Part shown: positions 31,731-39,589 of the stretch, one piece after another
How the letters are laid out: each line of letters opens with the position of its first letter
Numbering within the stretch: position 1 is the first letter of the stretch
Assembly: GCF_045635475.1 (NCBI RefSeq)
Contig: NZ_JBJGXI010000052.1
Span: 1 to 40,275, forward strand
Direction of reading: 5' to 3'
Source of the DNA: JBJGXI01 sp045635475
GTDB lineage: Bacteria > Bacillota > Bacilli > Bacillales > Amphibacillaceae
Length of the DNA: 40,275 bases
Translations under genes and position numbers: made by a program
Notes under the pieces: generated by a model
Told to the model about the DNA's origin: nothing
The model's database searches: none
Seen by the model: the letters and a program-made list of their open reading frames with translations, nothing else

Positions 31731-34571
31731 TCATTCATCCTCATCCGGTTTTTGTGCCGGTGGTTCTGGTTGATCCGGTTTAGTTGGCTTTTCTTTTTCT
31801 TTTTCTTCTGTGAAATCACCAATCGTTATTTTTTTTGATGGTGCTGATTCTTGACCGAAATAGTCCACCGCTCTTATAAGATAAAGTGCTTTATTATTAT
31901 TCACCCTATAAGCTGTTTCCATTGTACTACCAATCAGTTCAAATGGAGCAGTCGGGTTATTAGCACGATAGATGCGATACCCTACAACATCTGTACTCGA
32001 TGATACATCCCATGTTAGTGTGCCATTTCGGTTCACAAATGAGCCAGGGGTATTCGGATTTTGACCATCATTAGCAACTTCGTCTGTACTTGGAATTTTA
32101 ATATCATTCCATATACTGCTTCCGCCTCTAGGAATTAAATCCGTAATATCATTCAGTGTATCGTATCCGTTCTCCTTTAACCATTCAGGATTAAAGGCGA
32201 TTCCATCTTCTTGGATAAATTCATTCGGTGTATTTTCTCCAGCAATAAAAGCTTTACCATTAACGATGACATACGTGCCTTTAATTAAGCTATTGTCGCG
32301 TTTTGTAGGAACATATTTTGCATTAAAAATATCTGAATCCACAAGGCCTAGCTCGGTGCATAGTGATGACGGAAGCATTCCCGATGTCACACAGTAGGAC
32401 CGTTCTACAAGACCACCAGGCCGCTCAAAACGCTCAGTAGGGGCCATTAACTCAGGGTTAACTTCTGTTGCTGCATTAACAAATTGCGCCCACAATGTTG
32501 CTCTTGTACTACTGACACTGTTAGGTAACCGTTTGTTATGATCATATCCTAACCAAACACCTAATGATACATTTGGATTTACGCCCATGAACCATGCATC
32601 ATAATAACTACTAGTTGTCCCGGTTTTACCTGCCCAGTCAACATTTCTATTCTGTAATTGATTTATGGCTCTTGTACCATTCCCTTGTGTTAAAACGGTA
32701 CGCATCATATCAACTGTTAAATAGTTCGTTTGAGGTGTGAAGACTTCAACAGCTTCACTTTCATGTTGATAAATAATCTTCCCATCAATTGTTTCAATCT
32801 TTTCAATCATGTAAGCATCAACAAATTGACCGTTATTGCCAAATGTTGAATAAGCATTCGTATTCTCTTCAACAGTGACTCCATAAGTTGGTGTTCCAAG
32901 AGCAAGTGAAGGGATGTCATGATCGATGGGCTCTAGTGATGTGAAACCCATTTTCTCTAAATACTGTGCAGCAGGGTCATTATTTATAATGTCCATGTAT
33001 ACTTTTGCAGCAGGTACGTTATATGAGTGATTCAAAGCCTCTCTTGCAGAAACAAGTCCATGATAGATACGACTATAGTTATTAGGGCTCCAAGGACTAC
33101 CGTTAACTCCCGTGGCAACAGTTCCCTCGATATCTGCAATAATTGATCCTGGCTGAGCAACGCCAGCTTCCATTGCAGGTCCATAGACGAGAATCGGCTT
33201 CATCGTACTACCATTATGGCGTAATGCATCAGTAGCGTGATTTACTTCTGTTAGGTTGAAATCTCTACCACCAACAAAGCTAACAATTTTACCGGTATTG
33301 TTCTCAATTAAGATACTCGCTGTTTGGACTGGTTCCATTATCGTTGTTTTTTCCCCTGTTTCTTCATTGACAATTTCTTCTGGGCGGTCTGGTCCATATT
33401 CCTTAAAATTCTTTGCAACCTCTTGGAATGTGTCATAGATTTCTTTGTCGATAGTTGTGTGTATTTTGTAACCATCTTGCTCTAATGACCGCTCCGCACG
33501 GATTTGGTATTCACCCTTTAGTTCTTCATTACTAGCTAAATCCGCTTCTGTGTAGCCGGCTTGTTCAGCTAAGTAAACAGCAATAATTTCTTCTGCCCTT
33601 GATTCTGCCTCATTCGTTACATAAGGGTATTTATCTAGTGGTGAAGGTGTTGGTTCTGCAAAATCTGCAACAATGTCATAGTTTAAATATTGTTCATATT
33701 CTGTGTCATTTATATAGCCGTTTTCATGCATCCGACTTAGTACGGTTTGCATTCTGCTGAGACCAGGATGCAAGCCATCTTCACTCTTTAACTCGCCACT
33801 ATTTGTAAAAGGTGTATAATAAGATGGACTTTGCGGAAGTCCAGCAATAAATGCGGCTTGTGGGATATTTAGGTCTTTTGCATCAACGCCAAAAATCCCT
33901 TGGGCAGCAGTTTGTACACCAGCAATATTTCTACCAGAAGCATTTCTACCAAATGGAGAAATGTTTAAATAAGCTTCTAAAATTTCATCTTTGTCGAAAA
34001 ATTGCTCTAATCGAAGTGCAAGTAAAATTTCTTTTGCTTTTCTTTCAAATGACACTTCATTCGTTAAGATTTGGTTCTTAATTAATTGCTGTGTTAACGT
34101 ACTACCGCCTGATTTTACTGAGGAATTTGTTGCTTCCTGAAAAAGTGCACGCATGATTGCTTTTGGTACGACACCATTATGTGTTTCAAAGTAAGAATCC
34201 TCAGTGTAAATAATAGCTTTTTTTAGATGTTCCGATACCTGGTCAAGGGAAATTTCTTCCCGGTACAAATCCGTTTGAAAATCACCTAAGTACACGTTAT
34301 TAGCAAAATATAATTCAGATGTTTCCTCGTAATTATATATTTGTTTTTCCATATCTTCTTTTGGACGGACAACTTCATCTTTTACTAATGAAGCAAAATA
34401 TCCTGCTCCAACCCCACCAGCGAAGAATAGTCCAACAACGCCAATAATGATGAAAAAGAGGATGATATTCCAAATGACATCATATGTAACACGAAAGCTT
34501 TTTTGGAGAAAACCTTTTCGCCAAAAATCTTTTATATTTGCTAAATATTTATAGATTAGTTCTCTATTCAT
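31731..34571 (-). CDS. Class A penicillin-binding protein (PBP1A-type) with C-terminal FN3 domain
   Basis: Bifunctional peptidoglycan synthase of 946 aa. A cytosolic N-terminus and one transmembrane helix (about 33-60) precede a GT51 glycosyltransferase with catalytic Glu about 124 (YTEDSYFETHNG) and GGSTLTQQ at 155-162. The transpeptidase domain has S455-xx-K458 (STMK), S516-Y-N518 and K649-TG. After it come a fibronectin type III-like module (about 840-925) and a Pro/Glu/Lys-rich tail. FN3 modules are found on some Firmicute PBP1A proteins and may bind wall polymers. AGGAGG precedes ATG 34571. Located between acuA and tyrS, it is transcribed alone and divergent from tyrS. The ortholog name is uncertain. 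Confidence 0.93.
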   Translation of the reverse strand: MNRELIYKYLANIKDFWRKGFLQKSFRVTYDVIWNIILFFIIIGVVGLFFAGGVGAGYFASLVKDEVVRPKEDMEKQIYNYEETSELYFANNVYLGDFQTDLYREEISLDQVSEHLKKAIIYTEDSYFETHNGVVPKAIMRALFQEATNSSVKSGGSTLTQQLIKNQILTNEVSFERKAKEILLALRLEQFFDKDEILEAYLNISPFGRNASGRNIAGVQTAAQGIFGVDAKDLNIPQAAFIAGLPQSPSYYTPFTNSGELKSEDGLHPGLSRMQTVLSRMHENGYINDTEYEQYLNYDIVADFAEPTPSPLDKYPYVTNEAESRAEEIIAVYLAEQAGYTEADLASNEELKGEYQIRAERSLEQDGYKIHTTIDKEIYDTFQEVAKNFKEYGPDRPEEIVNEETGEKTTIMEPVQTASILIENNTGKIVSFVGGRDFNLTEVNHATDALRHNGSTMKPILVYGPAMEAGVAQPGSIIADIEGTVATGVNGSPWSPNNYSRIYHGLVSAREALNHSYNVPAAKVYMDIINNDPAAQYLEKMGFTSLEPIDHDIPSLALGTPTYGVTVEENTNAYSTFGNNGQFVDAYMIEKIETIDGKIIYQHESEAVEVFTPQTNYLTVDMMRTVLTQGNGTRAINQLQNRNVDWAGKTGTTSSYYDAWFMGVNPNVSLGVWLGYDHNKRLPNSVSSTRATLWAQFVNAATEVNPELMAPTERFERPGGLVERSYCVTSGMLPSSLCTELGLVDSDIFNAKYVPTKRDNSLIKGTYVIVNGKAFIAGENTPNEFIQEDGIAFNPEWLKENGYDTLNDITDLIPRGGSSIWNDIKIPSTDEVANDGQNPNTPGSFVNRNGTLTWDVSSSTDVVGYRIYRANNPTAPFELIGSTMETAYRVNNNKALYLIRAVDYFGQESAPSKKITIGDFTEEKEKEKPTKPDQPEPPAQKPDEDE

Positions 34572-34597
34572 GACAAAACCTCCTAAATATCATTACA

Positions 34598-34606
34598 ATT
34601 ATAGCA
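34598..34606 (-). promoter_or_regulatory. Extended -10 promoter of the PBP gene
   Basis: On the minus strand TGCTATAAT (TATAAT at 34603-34598) lies about 26 nt before the ATG. A -35 match at 17 nt is poor. Confidence 0.45.
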
Positions 34607-34647
34607 TAATCGTCAAATAGGGAATATTAAAATTTTATTACTTTAAG

Positions 34648-34676
34648 TTGCAATTGATACGGAACTATGATATTAA
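34648..34676 (+). promoter_or_regulatory. SigA promoter of tyrS leader
   Basis: TTGCAA, a 17-nt spacer and TATTAA, placing the transcript start just upstream of the T-box. Confidence 0.6.
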
Positions 34677-34689
34677 TGTATCACAACGA

Positions 34690-34918
34690 AAAAATTAAAT
34701 GCTATGAAAGAATATAGTAGTACCGTAATTCCCTGAATAAGAGAGCTGTCGGATGGTGCAAGACAGCCATAATTACGTTACGAATTACACTCTGGAGCTG
34801 CTTCTGTGAAAACAGGAGACGGTGACCCCACCGTTATTTATTTGAGTGGCATATTTATGCAACAAGGGTGGTACCGCGAGCACAGACCTCGTCCCTTTTA
34901 TGGGATGGGGTCTTTTTT
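34690..34918 (+). promoter_or_regulatory. Tyrosine-specific T-box leader with terminator
   Basis: Classical T-box riboswitch controlling tyrS by sensing uncharged tRNA-Tyr. The T-box core AAGGGTGGTACCGCG (34864-34878) is the antiterminator side that pairs with the tRNA acceptor end. The specifier is most likely TAC at 34786-34788, a Tyr codon, directly before ACTCTGGAGC. The competing terminator is a stem of GACCTCGTCCC with GGGATGGGGTC, followed by TTTTTT (about 34885-34918). The exact left end is uncertain. Confidence 0.93.
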
Positions 34919-34944
34919 GCGTTCAATTTTAAAGAGGAGTGAGC

Positions 34945-36219
34945 ATGGTGGATATTTTACAGGATTTAAAGCAACGTGGTTTGGTGCAGCAAATTACAGA
35001 TGAACAAGGCTTAACGAAACATCTAGAAGAGAATCTAGTTACCTTATATGCTGGTTTTGACCCAACTGCAGACAGTCTCCATATTGGACATCTAGTTCCG
35101 ATGTTAATGTTAAAAAGGTTTCAGCTTGCAGGTCACCGTCCAATTGCGTTAATCGGCGGCGGCACTGGAATGATCGGCGACCCAAGTGGTAGATCATCAG
35201 AGAGACAATTGAACGACTTGGAAACCGTACAAGGATTTAGTGAAAAAATCAAACAACAACTAGCTAGCATCCTTAATTTTGATAACGGTGAAAATGCCGC
35301 AGCTGCGCGAAACAACTACGAATGGTTGTCAAAAATGACCGTGATTGATTTCTTGCGTGATACTGGGAAGCATTTCGGGATTAATTATATGCTTGCTAAA
35401 GATTCTGTAGAATCACGCCTTGAAAATGGAATTTCTTATACCGAGTTTAGCTACATGATTTTACAGTCCGTCGATTTCTTGAATCTTTACGAAAAAGAAA
35501 ACTGTACACTACAGCTTGGTGGAAGTGATCAATGGGGAAATATTACAGCCGGCATGGAGCTTATCCGCCGTACGAAAAGTGGTGAGTCAGAAGAAGCAAA
35601 AGCGTTTGGATTAACAGTCCCATTAATTACGAAATCAGATGGAACCAAATTCGGAAAAACAGCTGGGGGCGCAGTTTGGCTCGATCCTTTAAAAACGTCA
35701 CCATACGAGTTTTATCAATTCTGGATCAACACAGATGACAGGGATGTAATTCGCTTCTTAAATTACTTCACTTTCCTTGAATTAAACGAAATTGATGAAT
35801 TAGAGAAACAATTAGAATCGGCACCAGAAAAGCGCGTGCCTCACTTGCGTTTGGCTGAAGAAATGACAAAAATGGTTCATGGTGAAGCTGCCTTGGCACA
35901 AGCAAAAAAAATTACCGAAGCTTTATTTAGCGGCGATCTAAAAGACCTAAATGGTTCAGAAATTGAGCAAGGCTTTAAAGACGTGCCAACTGTAACTTTT
36001 ACTAGAGAAGACAAACCACTAGTTGACCTTCTTGTCGAAGCTAAAATTGCTTCATCTAAACGTCAAGCAAGAGAAGATATCCAAAACGGTGCCGTATACA
36101 TTAACGGCGAAAGACAGCAGGATTTAGCACACGTAGTCGGAGCAGAGGACCGGATCGATGATAAATTTACGATTATTCGTCGAGGGAAGAAGAAGTATTT
36201 CTTGATGAGGTTTGAGTAG
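34945..36219 (+). CDS. tyrS: Tyrosyl-tRNA synthetase
   Basis: Class I synthetase charging tRNA-Tyr. HIGH is at 46-49. The tyrosine-binding and dimer core includes GLTVPLITKSDGTKFGKT-type residues, with KFGKT (the KMSKS equivalent) at 235-239. A C-terminal S4-like RNA-binding domain covers about 350-424 (SSKRQAREDIQNGAVYINGE). Length is 424 aa. GAGGAG lies 6 nt before ATG 34945; GTG 34939 sits within that site. The gene is controlled by the T-box immediately upstream and ended by a strong terminator. Confidence 0.97.
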   Translation: MVDILQDLKQRGLVQQITDEQGLTKHLEENLVTLYAGFDPTADSLHIGHLVPMLMLKRFQLAGHRPIALIGGGTGMIGDPSGRSSERQLNDLETVQGFSEKIKQQLASILNFDNGENAAAARNNYEWLSKMTVIDFLRDTGKHFGINYMLAKDSVESRLENGISYTEFSYMILQSVDFLNLYEKENCTLQLGGSDQWGNITAGMELIRRTKSGESEEAKAFGLTVPLITKSDGTKFGKTAGGAVWLDPLKTSPYEFYQFWINTDDRDVIRFLNYFTFLELNEIDELEKQLESAPEKRVPHLRLAEEMTKMVHGEAALAQAKKITEALFSGDLKDLNGSEIEQGFKDVPTVTFTREDKPLVDLLVEAKIASSKRQAREDIQNGAVYINGERQQDLAHVVGAEDRIDDKFTIIRRGKKKYFLMRFE

Positions 36220-36262
36220 AGGGAAGAGACTTCTTACTGAAAGTATTAGATAGGGAAGGTTT

Positions 36263-36312
36263 GAAAATAGCATTTCATTCATATGCACACTGAATGAAAT
36301 GCTATTTTTCTT
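36263..36312 (+). terminator. Rho-independent terminator of tyrS
   Basis: AAAATAGCATTTCATTCA pairs with TGAATGAAATGCTATTTTT around a 9-nt loop. Confidence 0.93.
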
Positions 36313-36551
36313 TAACATTAAGTTAGCATTGGTTAACTGTGTAAAGCAAATTTAAATAATCAATTTAAGAAGATGATCAAAATTCACTTGACTTGTTAGC
36401 TGCCACGAATATAGAGTCTTGTGAGAAAGACACCAAATGATCAGCGTCTAGTTCTAGATTATTATCATTTTTCGGATTATTGAAAAAAATCGTTTTTTCC
36501 TCCATTAGTAGCTTAGAAAGGCTATGTATATTATTTTTTATTGGATAAATA
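36313..36551. other. AT-rich intergenic stretch before the NERD gene
   Basis: No gene is recognised. It contains an A/T-only hairpin-like stretch (GAAAAAA/TTTTTTC near 36482-36499). A GTCTAGTTCTAG sequence near 36446 recalls the left block of the terminator-associated repeat, but the rest does not align. Confidence 0.3.
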
Positions 36552-36580
36552 TTGACATTTATTTATTAAAGCACTAGTTT
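36552..36580 (+). promoter_or_regulatory. SigA-type promoter of the NERD gene
   Basis: A perfect TTGACA, a 17-nt spacer and a weaker TAGTTT; TTTAAAAT lies just after. The gene starts about 60 nt later. Confidence 0.55.
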
Positions 36581-36639
36581 AAAATTAGAAGATTCAAGAA
36601 AATGAAATATTTCTTCTAAATTCAATTAAGGAGTGTCTA

Positions 36640-37545
36640 ATGATTTCTAAAAACAGGGTGGAGTCTACCGAACTCCAAATATTAAGATTTCTCGTCAAAA
36701 GAATGGAATTGTCGGAGAAAGAGGTGAACTACTATCGTAACCTTGAGCAAGGATACAAAGGAGAATGTATTTTTGATCGCTGGTTGGACAAACTTCCTGA
36801 CCATTTTATTGTTTTAAATGACCTTTTACTCGAACAAAATAATACTCTTTTTCAACTTGACTCTTTACTTATCATTGGAAATAAGTTGTATTTGTTTGAG
36901 GTTAAAAATTTTCAAGGAGATTTTGTTATAGAAGATGAAAGATGGTATACAAGAGCCGGAAATGAAATAAAAGACCCTTTGATTCAATTGCACAGAAGCG
37001 AATCACTTCTCAGACAACTCCTCCAATCATTACGTTTAAACTTCTCGATAGAATCCTATTTGATATTTATTCAGCCTCATTTTTACCTCTACAAGCTCAG
37101 ACCTGATTTACCTATTGTTTTTTCCACACAATTACAGAATTTTTTTGATGCCCTTTCGACGAACAGATTACAATCCAAGAGTGAACAATATAAAATTATT
37201 AAATATTTATTGGCCAATCACATAGAAGAATCTCCATATACACGATTACCAAATTATTATTACCATCAAATGCGGAAAGGAATTATATGTCCAGAATGTA
37301 ATGCAATTTTACTTAGTTGCGCTAAGAGTTTTTTGCTATGTAAGTACTGTGACTTTACAGAAAAGGTAGATGACGGGGTTCTACGAAATGTGCAAGAGTA
37401 CAAGACTCTCTTTGTAAAACAGAAAGTTACGGTACAGAGTATGTTTGATTGGTGTGATGAGGTGGTAACTAAAAGGGCGCTTAGGAGAGTTCTAGTAAAT
37501 AACTTTACACGTAGTGGAGAGGGAAGAGATGCTTACTATTATTAA
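36640..37545 (+). CDS. NERD-domain protein with C-terminal zinc ribbon
   Basis: A 301-residue protein with a nuclease-related NERD domain (about 38-155). It contains GYKGECIFDRWLD, the acidic/Gln segment FQLDSLLII and FEVKNFQGDF, corresponding to the restriction-endonuclease-like core E-xK motif (EVK near 89-91). A Cys4-type zinc ribbon follows, with C217 and C220 and then C234 and C237; an extra C227 lies between. NERD proteins are sporadic in Firmicutes; a nucleic-acid-processing role is inferred from the fold, not shown. GGAG precedes ATG 36640. The gene stands alone, with repeats directly downstream instead of a clear terminator. Confidence 0.85.
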   Translation: MISKNRVESTELQILRFLVKRMELSEKEVNYYRNLEQGYKGECIFDRWLDKLPDHFIVLNDLLLEQNNTLFQLDSLLIIGNKLYLFEVKNFQGDFVIEDERWYTRAGNEIKDPLIQLHRSESLLRQLLQSLRLNFSIESYLIFIQPHFYLYKLRPDLPIVFSTQLQNFFDALSTNRLQSKSEQYKIIKYLLANHIEESPYTRLPNYYYHQMRKGIICPECNAILLSCAKSFLLCKYCDFTEKVDDGVLRNVQEYKTLFVKQKVTVQSMFDWCDEVVTKRALRRVLVNNFTRSGEGRDAYYY

Positions 37546-37592
37546 TGGATTATTCATTGCGAACTCTAGGACGTGACAAACGAGCATGCATG

Positions 37593-37963
37593 AAATTACG
37601 TGTCGCAAAGAGGAAGAAGCGACACAAAAGTCAAGCGTGCACAGAATTACGCGTCGCAAAGGAGAGGAAGCGACGCGAAAATCAAGCGTGCCTGGAATTA
37701 CGTGTCGCAAAATAGAGGAAGCGACGCAAAAATCAAGCATGTCTGGAATTACGCGTCGCAAAGGAGAGGAAGCGACGCAAAAGTCAAGCGTGTCTGGAAT
37801 TACGCGTCGCAAAGAGGAAGAAGCGACGCGAAAATCAAGCGTGCCTGGAATTACGCGTCGCAAAGAGGAAGAAGCGACGCGAAAATCAAGCGTGCCTGGA
37901 ATTACGCGTCGCAAAGAGGAAGAAGCGACGCGAAAATCAAGCGTGCACAGGATTACGCGTCGC
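37593..37963. repeat. Tandem array of 51-bp hairpin-forming units (7 full plus a partial)
   Basis: Units start at 37593, 37644, 37695, 37746, 37797, 37848 and 37899, with a partial unit at 37950. Each has GCGTCGC (unit positions 8-14) and GCGACGC (27-33) around a purine-rich 12-nt loop. In unit 1 both arms change together (GTGTCGC with GCGACAC); in unit 3 one arm change leaves a G-T wobble. Units 5 and 6 are identical. A worn partial unit may precede 37593. Codon-length periodicity keeps several frames open, but none has a ribosome site. Confidence 0.95.
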
Positions 37964-38050
37964 ACCCGCACCCGCACCCGCACCCGCACCCGCACCCGCA
38001 CCCGCACCCGCACCCGCACCCGCACCCGCACCCGCACCCGCACCCGCACC
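37961..38050. repeat. Hexanucleotide repeat (CGCACC)15, G-quadruplex-forming on the minus strand
   Basis: Fifteen uninterrupted CGCACC units follow directly from the left hairpin arm of a partial 51-bp unit. The minus strand reads GGGTGC repeated, i.e. GGG runs separated by 3-nt loops, a canonical G-quadruplex pattern. It is GC-rich in an AT-rich genome and ends 15 nt before the rpsD terminator stem. Confidence 0.95.
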
Positions 38051-38055
38051 CCAAA

Positions 38056-38090
38056 CATAAAAAAACATCGGATCCATAAGATCCGATGCC
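38056..38090 (-). terminator. Rho-independent terminator of rpsD
   Basis: On the minus strand GCATCGGATC and GATCCGATG form a stem followed by TTTTTTTATG. It directly adjoins the hexamer repeat. Confidence 0.9.
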
Positions 38091-38105
38091 ATTATTACAA
38101 AGCTA

Positions 38106-38708
38106 TTAACGAGAGTAGAACTCAACGATAAGTGCTTCGTTAATTTCTGCAGGTAATTCTGCACGCTCAGGTAAACGAGTGTACGTACCTTCTAATTTTT
38201 CTCCATCGAAAGTAACGTAATCAGGTACGAAGTTGTTAACTTCAACAGCTTCCTTGATGATATCAAGTTTCTGTGATTTTTCACGTACAGTGATTACTTG
38301 ACCTGGTTGTACGCGGTAAGATGGGATATCTACGCGTCCACCGTCAACTACGATGTGACCGTGTGTAACAAGCTGACGTGCTTGTCTGCGAGTACGAGCA
38401 AGACCTAAACGATAAACAAGGTTATCTAAACGAGATTCTAATAGAATCATAAAGTTTTCACCGTGAATACCTTTCATCTTACCAGCTTTGTCGAACAAGT
38501 TGCGGAATTGACGTTCGTTAATTCCGTACATGAAGCGTAGTTTTTGCTTCTCTTGTTGTTGTAAGCCGTACTCAGATAATTTTTTGCGTTGATTTGGACC
38601 GTGTTGTCCAGGAGCGTAAGGACGTTTTTCTAATTCCTTACCTGTACCAGTTAAAGAAATGCCAAGTCGACGAGATTTTTTCCATAAAGAACCAGTATAA
38701 CGAGACAT
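38106..38708 (-). CDS. rpsD: 30S ribosomal protein S4
   Basis: Primary 16S rRNA-binding protein of the small subunit, 200 aa, and in Bacillus a repressor of its own mRNA. It begins MSRYTGSLWKKSRRLGISLT and includes the S4 RNA-binding domain (about 92-155, SRLDNLVYRLGLARTRRQARQ). ATG 38708 has AAGGTGG about 10 nt upstream. It is a single gene behind a long structured leader and a consensus promoter, as in B. subtilis where rpsD stands apart from the main ribosomal operons. The terminator and tandem repeats lie just downstream. Confidence 0.97.
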   Translation of the reverse strand: MSRYTGSLWKKSRRLGISLTGTGKELEKRPYAPGQHGPNQRKKLSEYGLQQQEKQKLRFMYGINERQFRNLFDKAGKMKGIHGENFMILLESRLDNLVYRLGLARTRRQARQLVTHGHIVVDGGRVDIPSYRVQPGQVITVREKSQKLDIIKEAVEVNNFVPDYVTFDGEKLEGTYTRLPERAELPAEINEALIVEFYSR

Positions 38709-38895
38709 AGGAAAATTTCCACCTTTTTATATTAGATTTAGCATAAAATAAAACAGATTGTGTCCTCTTGCGTCAGTCATTTTGTTTTCATGTACCATCG
38801 CTCCAGCAGCAGAGAGTTACACGATACACCTCTTCAGAGGAACAAAATGAAACTGTCGTAGATCCACATAGGCTACCTTTTATTTTACACAACGA
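38709..38895 (-). promoter_or_regulatory. rpsD leader, probable S4 autoregulatory RNA
   Basis: An untranslated leader of roughly 180 nt. On the minus strand it has a long-range 10-bp stem, TCATTTTGTT with AACAAAATGA (38850-38841 and 38786-38777). That stem encloses the hairpin CCTCTGAAGAGG and GC-rich segments. A later AAGAGGACA can pair with CCTCT, allowing a pseudoknot-like alternative. B. subtilis rpsD is known to be autoregulated by S4 through its leader. Confidence 0.6.
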
Positions 38896-38897
38896 CC

Positions 38898-38927
38898 ATT
38901 ATAATTTATTTTATAGACAAATGTCAA
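38898..38927 (-). promoter_or_regulatory. Consensus SigA promoter of rpsD
   Basis: On the minus strand a perfect TTGACA (38927-38922), an 18-nt spacer and a perfect TATAAT (38903-38898). Confidence 0.85.
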
Positions 38928-38962
38928 CAGCTTAAGAGAAAAGAAGCTAAACGAAGCACAAT

Positions 38963-38987
38963 AAAACCCTCACAAAATGAGGGTTTT
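38963..38987 (-). terminator. Terminator of the ytsP gene
   Basis: AAAACCCTCA and TGAGGGTTTT form a 10-bp stem with a 5-nt loop, 10 nt past the ytsP stop on the minus strand, followed by ATTGTG. Confidence 0.75.
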
Positions 38988-38997
38988 TATCAACATA

Positions 38998-39477
38998 TTA
39001 AATATATTTTTGCAAGATTTCTATGAATTTCTCTAAATACTTTTGATCCATTTCATTGAATCGATTTTTTGTTGGACTATCAATATCTAACACACCTACA
39101 ACTTGATTGTCTTTGATGATTGGAACGACAATTTCTGATTGACTCGCAGCATCACACGCAATGTGGCCAGGGAATTGATGAACATCAGCAATTCGTTGTG
39201 TCGTTCTTTCCTTAACTGCGGTGCCACATACACCTTTTCCGGATGCGATGCGCACACAAGCTGGAAGTCCTTGAAATGGCCCGAGAACAAGTTGGTCTTG
39301 TTTCCATAGATAGAAACCGACCCAGTTAATTTCTTTTAAAAATTGATTTAATAGTGCAGACGCATTTGAAAGATTAGCAATCATATCTTGCTCATCCTCT
39401 ATTAAAGCTTCTAACTGCTTTAACAGTAATTCAAAATCTTTCTCCGTAGCTCCTGAATAATTCTCAACCTGAAACAT
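38998..39477 (-). CDS. msrC: Free methionine-(R)-sulfoxide reductase, GAF fold (YtsP)
   Basis: A 159-residue single-GAF-domain enzyme that reduces free methionine-R-sulfoxide. The three conserved catalytic cysteines of fRMsr are present at 74 (LPACVRI), 84 (GKGVCGTA) and 108 (HIACDAAS). The active-site GVLDIDSP segment follows near 138-145. Length is typical. AAAGGAGG precedes ATG 39477. It is divergent from refZ, as ytsP and yttP are neighbours in B. subtilis, and has its own terminator. Confidence 0.92.
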   Translation of the reverse strand: MFQVENYSGATEKDFELLLKQLEALIEDEQDMIANLSNASALLNQFLKEINWVGFYLWKQDQLVLGPFQGLPACVRIASGKGVCGTAVKERTTQRIADVHQFPGHIACDAASQSEIVVPIIKDNQVVGVLDIDSPTKNRFNEMDQKYLEKFIEILQKYI

Positions 39478-39519
39478 AGTAAGTTCCTCCTTTTAATATA
39501 AAGCTATAAAGCGACAGTT

Positions 39520-39562
39520 CGACATTTTCGCAAAATAAGCAGGATTCCTTACTTCAATGTCG
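39520..39562. promoter_or_regulatory. Inverted CGACATT/AATGTCG boxes between ytsP and refZ
   Basis: CGACATT (39520-39526) and AATGTCG (39556-39562) form an inverted pair in the divergent region; another GCGACAG lies at 39511. They could be TetR-type operator half sites or RefZ boxes; this is inference. Confidence 0.35.
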
Positions 39563-39589
39563 TAAAACATGATATAAGGAGATGAAATA

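Noticed and set aside
36440..36475. Fourth copy of the terminator-associated repeat
   Set aside because: Only a GTCTAGTTCTAG block resembles it; the CGCTTTT block is missing.
37593..37963. CRISPR array
   Set aside because: The period is 51 bp and the whole unit is conserved, including the parts that would be spacers; no cas gene is present. This is a tandem minisatellite.
37492..38131. Long ORFs (159-188 codons) in several frames, giving repeated 17-residue units and Arg-Val, Thr-Arg or His-Pro runs
   Set aside because: Both repeat periods (51 and 6) are multiples of three, so frames stay open by construction. None has a ribosome site, and the minus-strand one starts right after the rpsD terminator.
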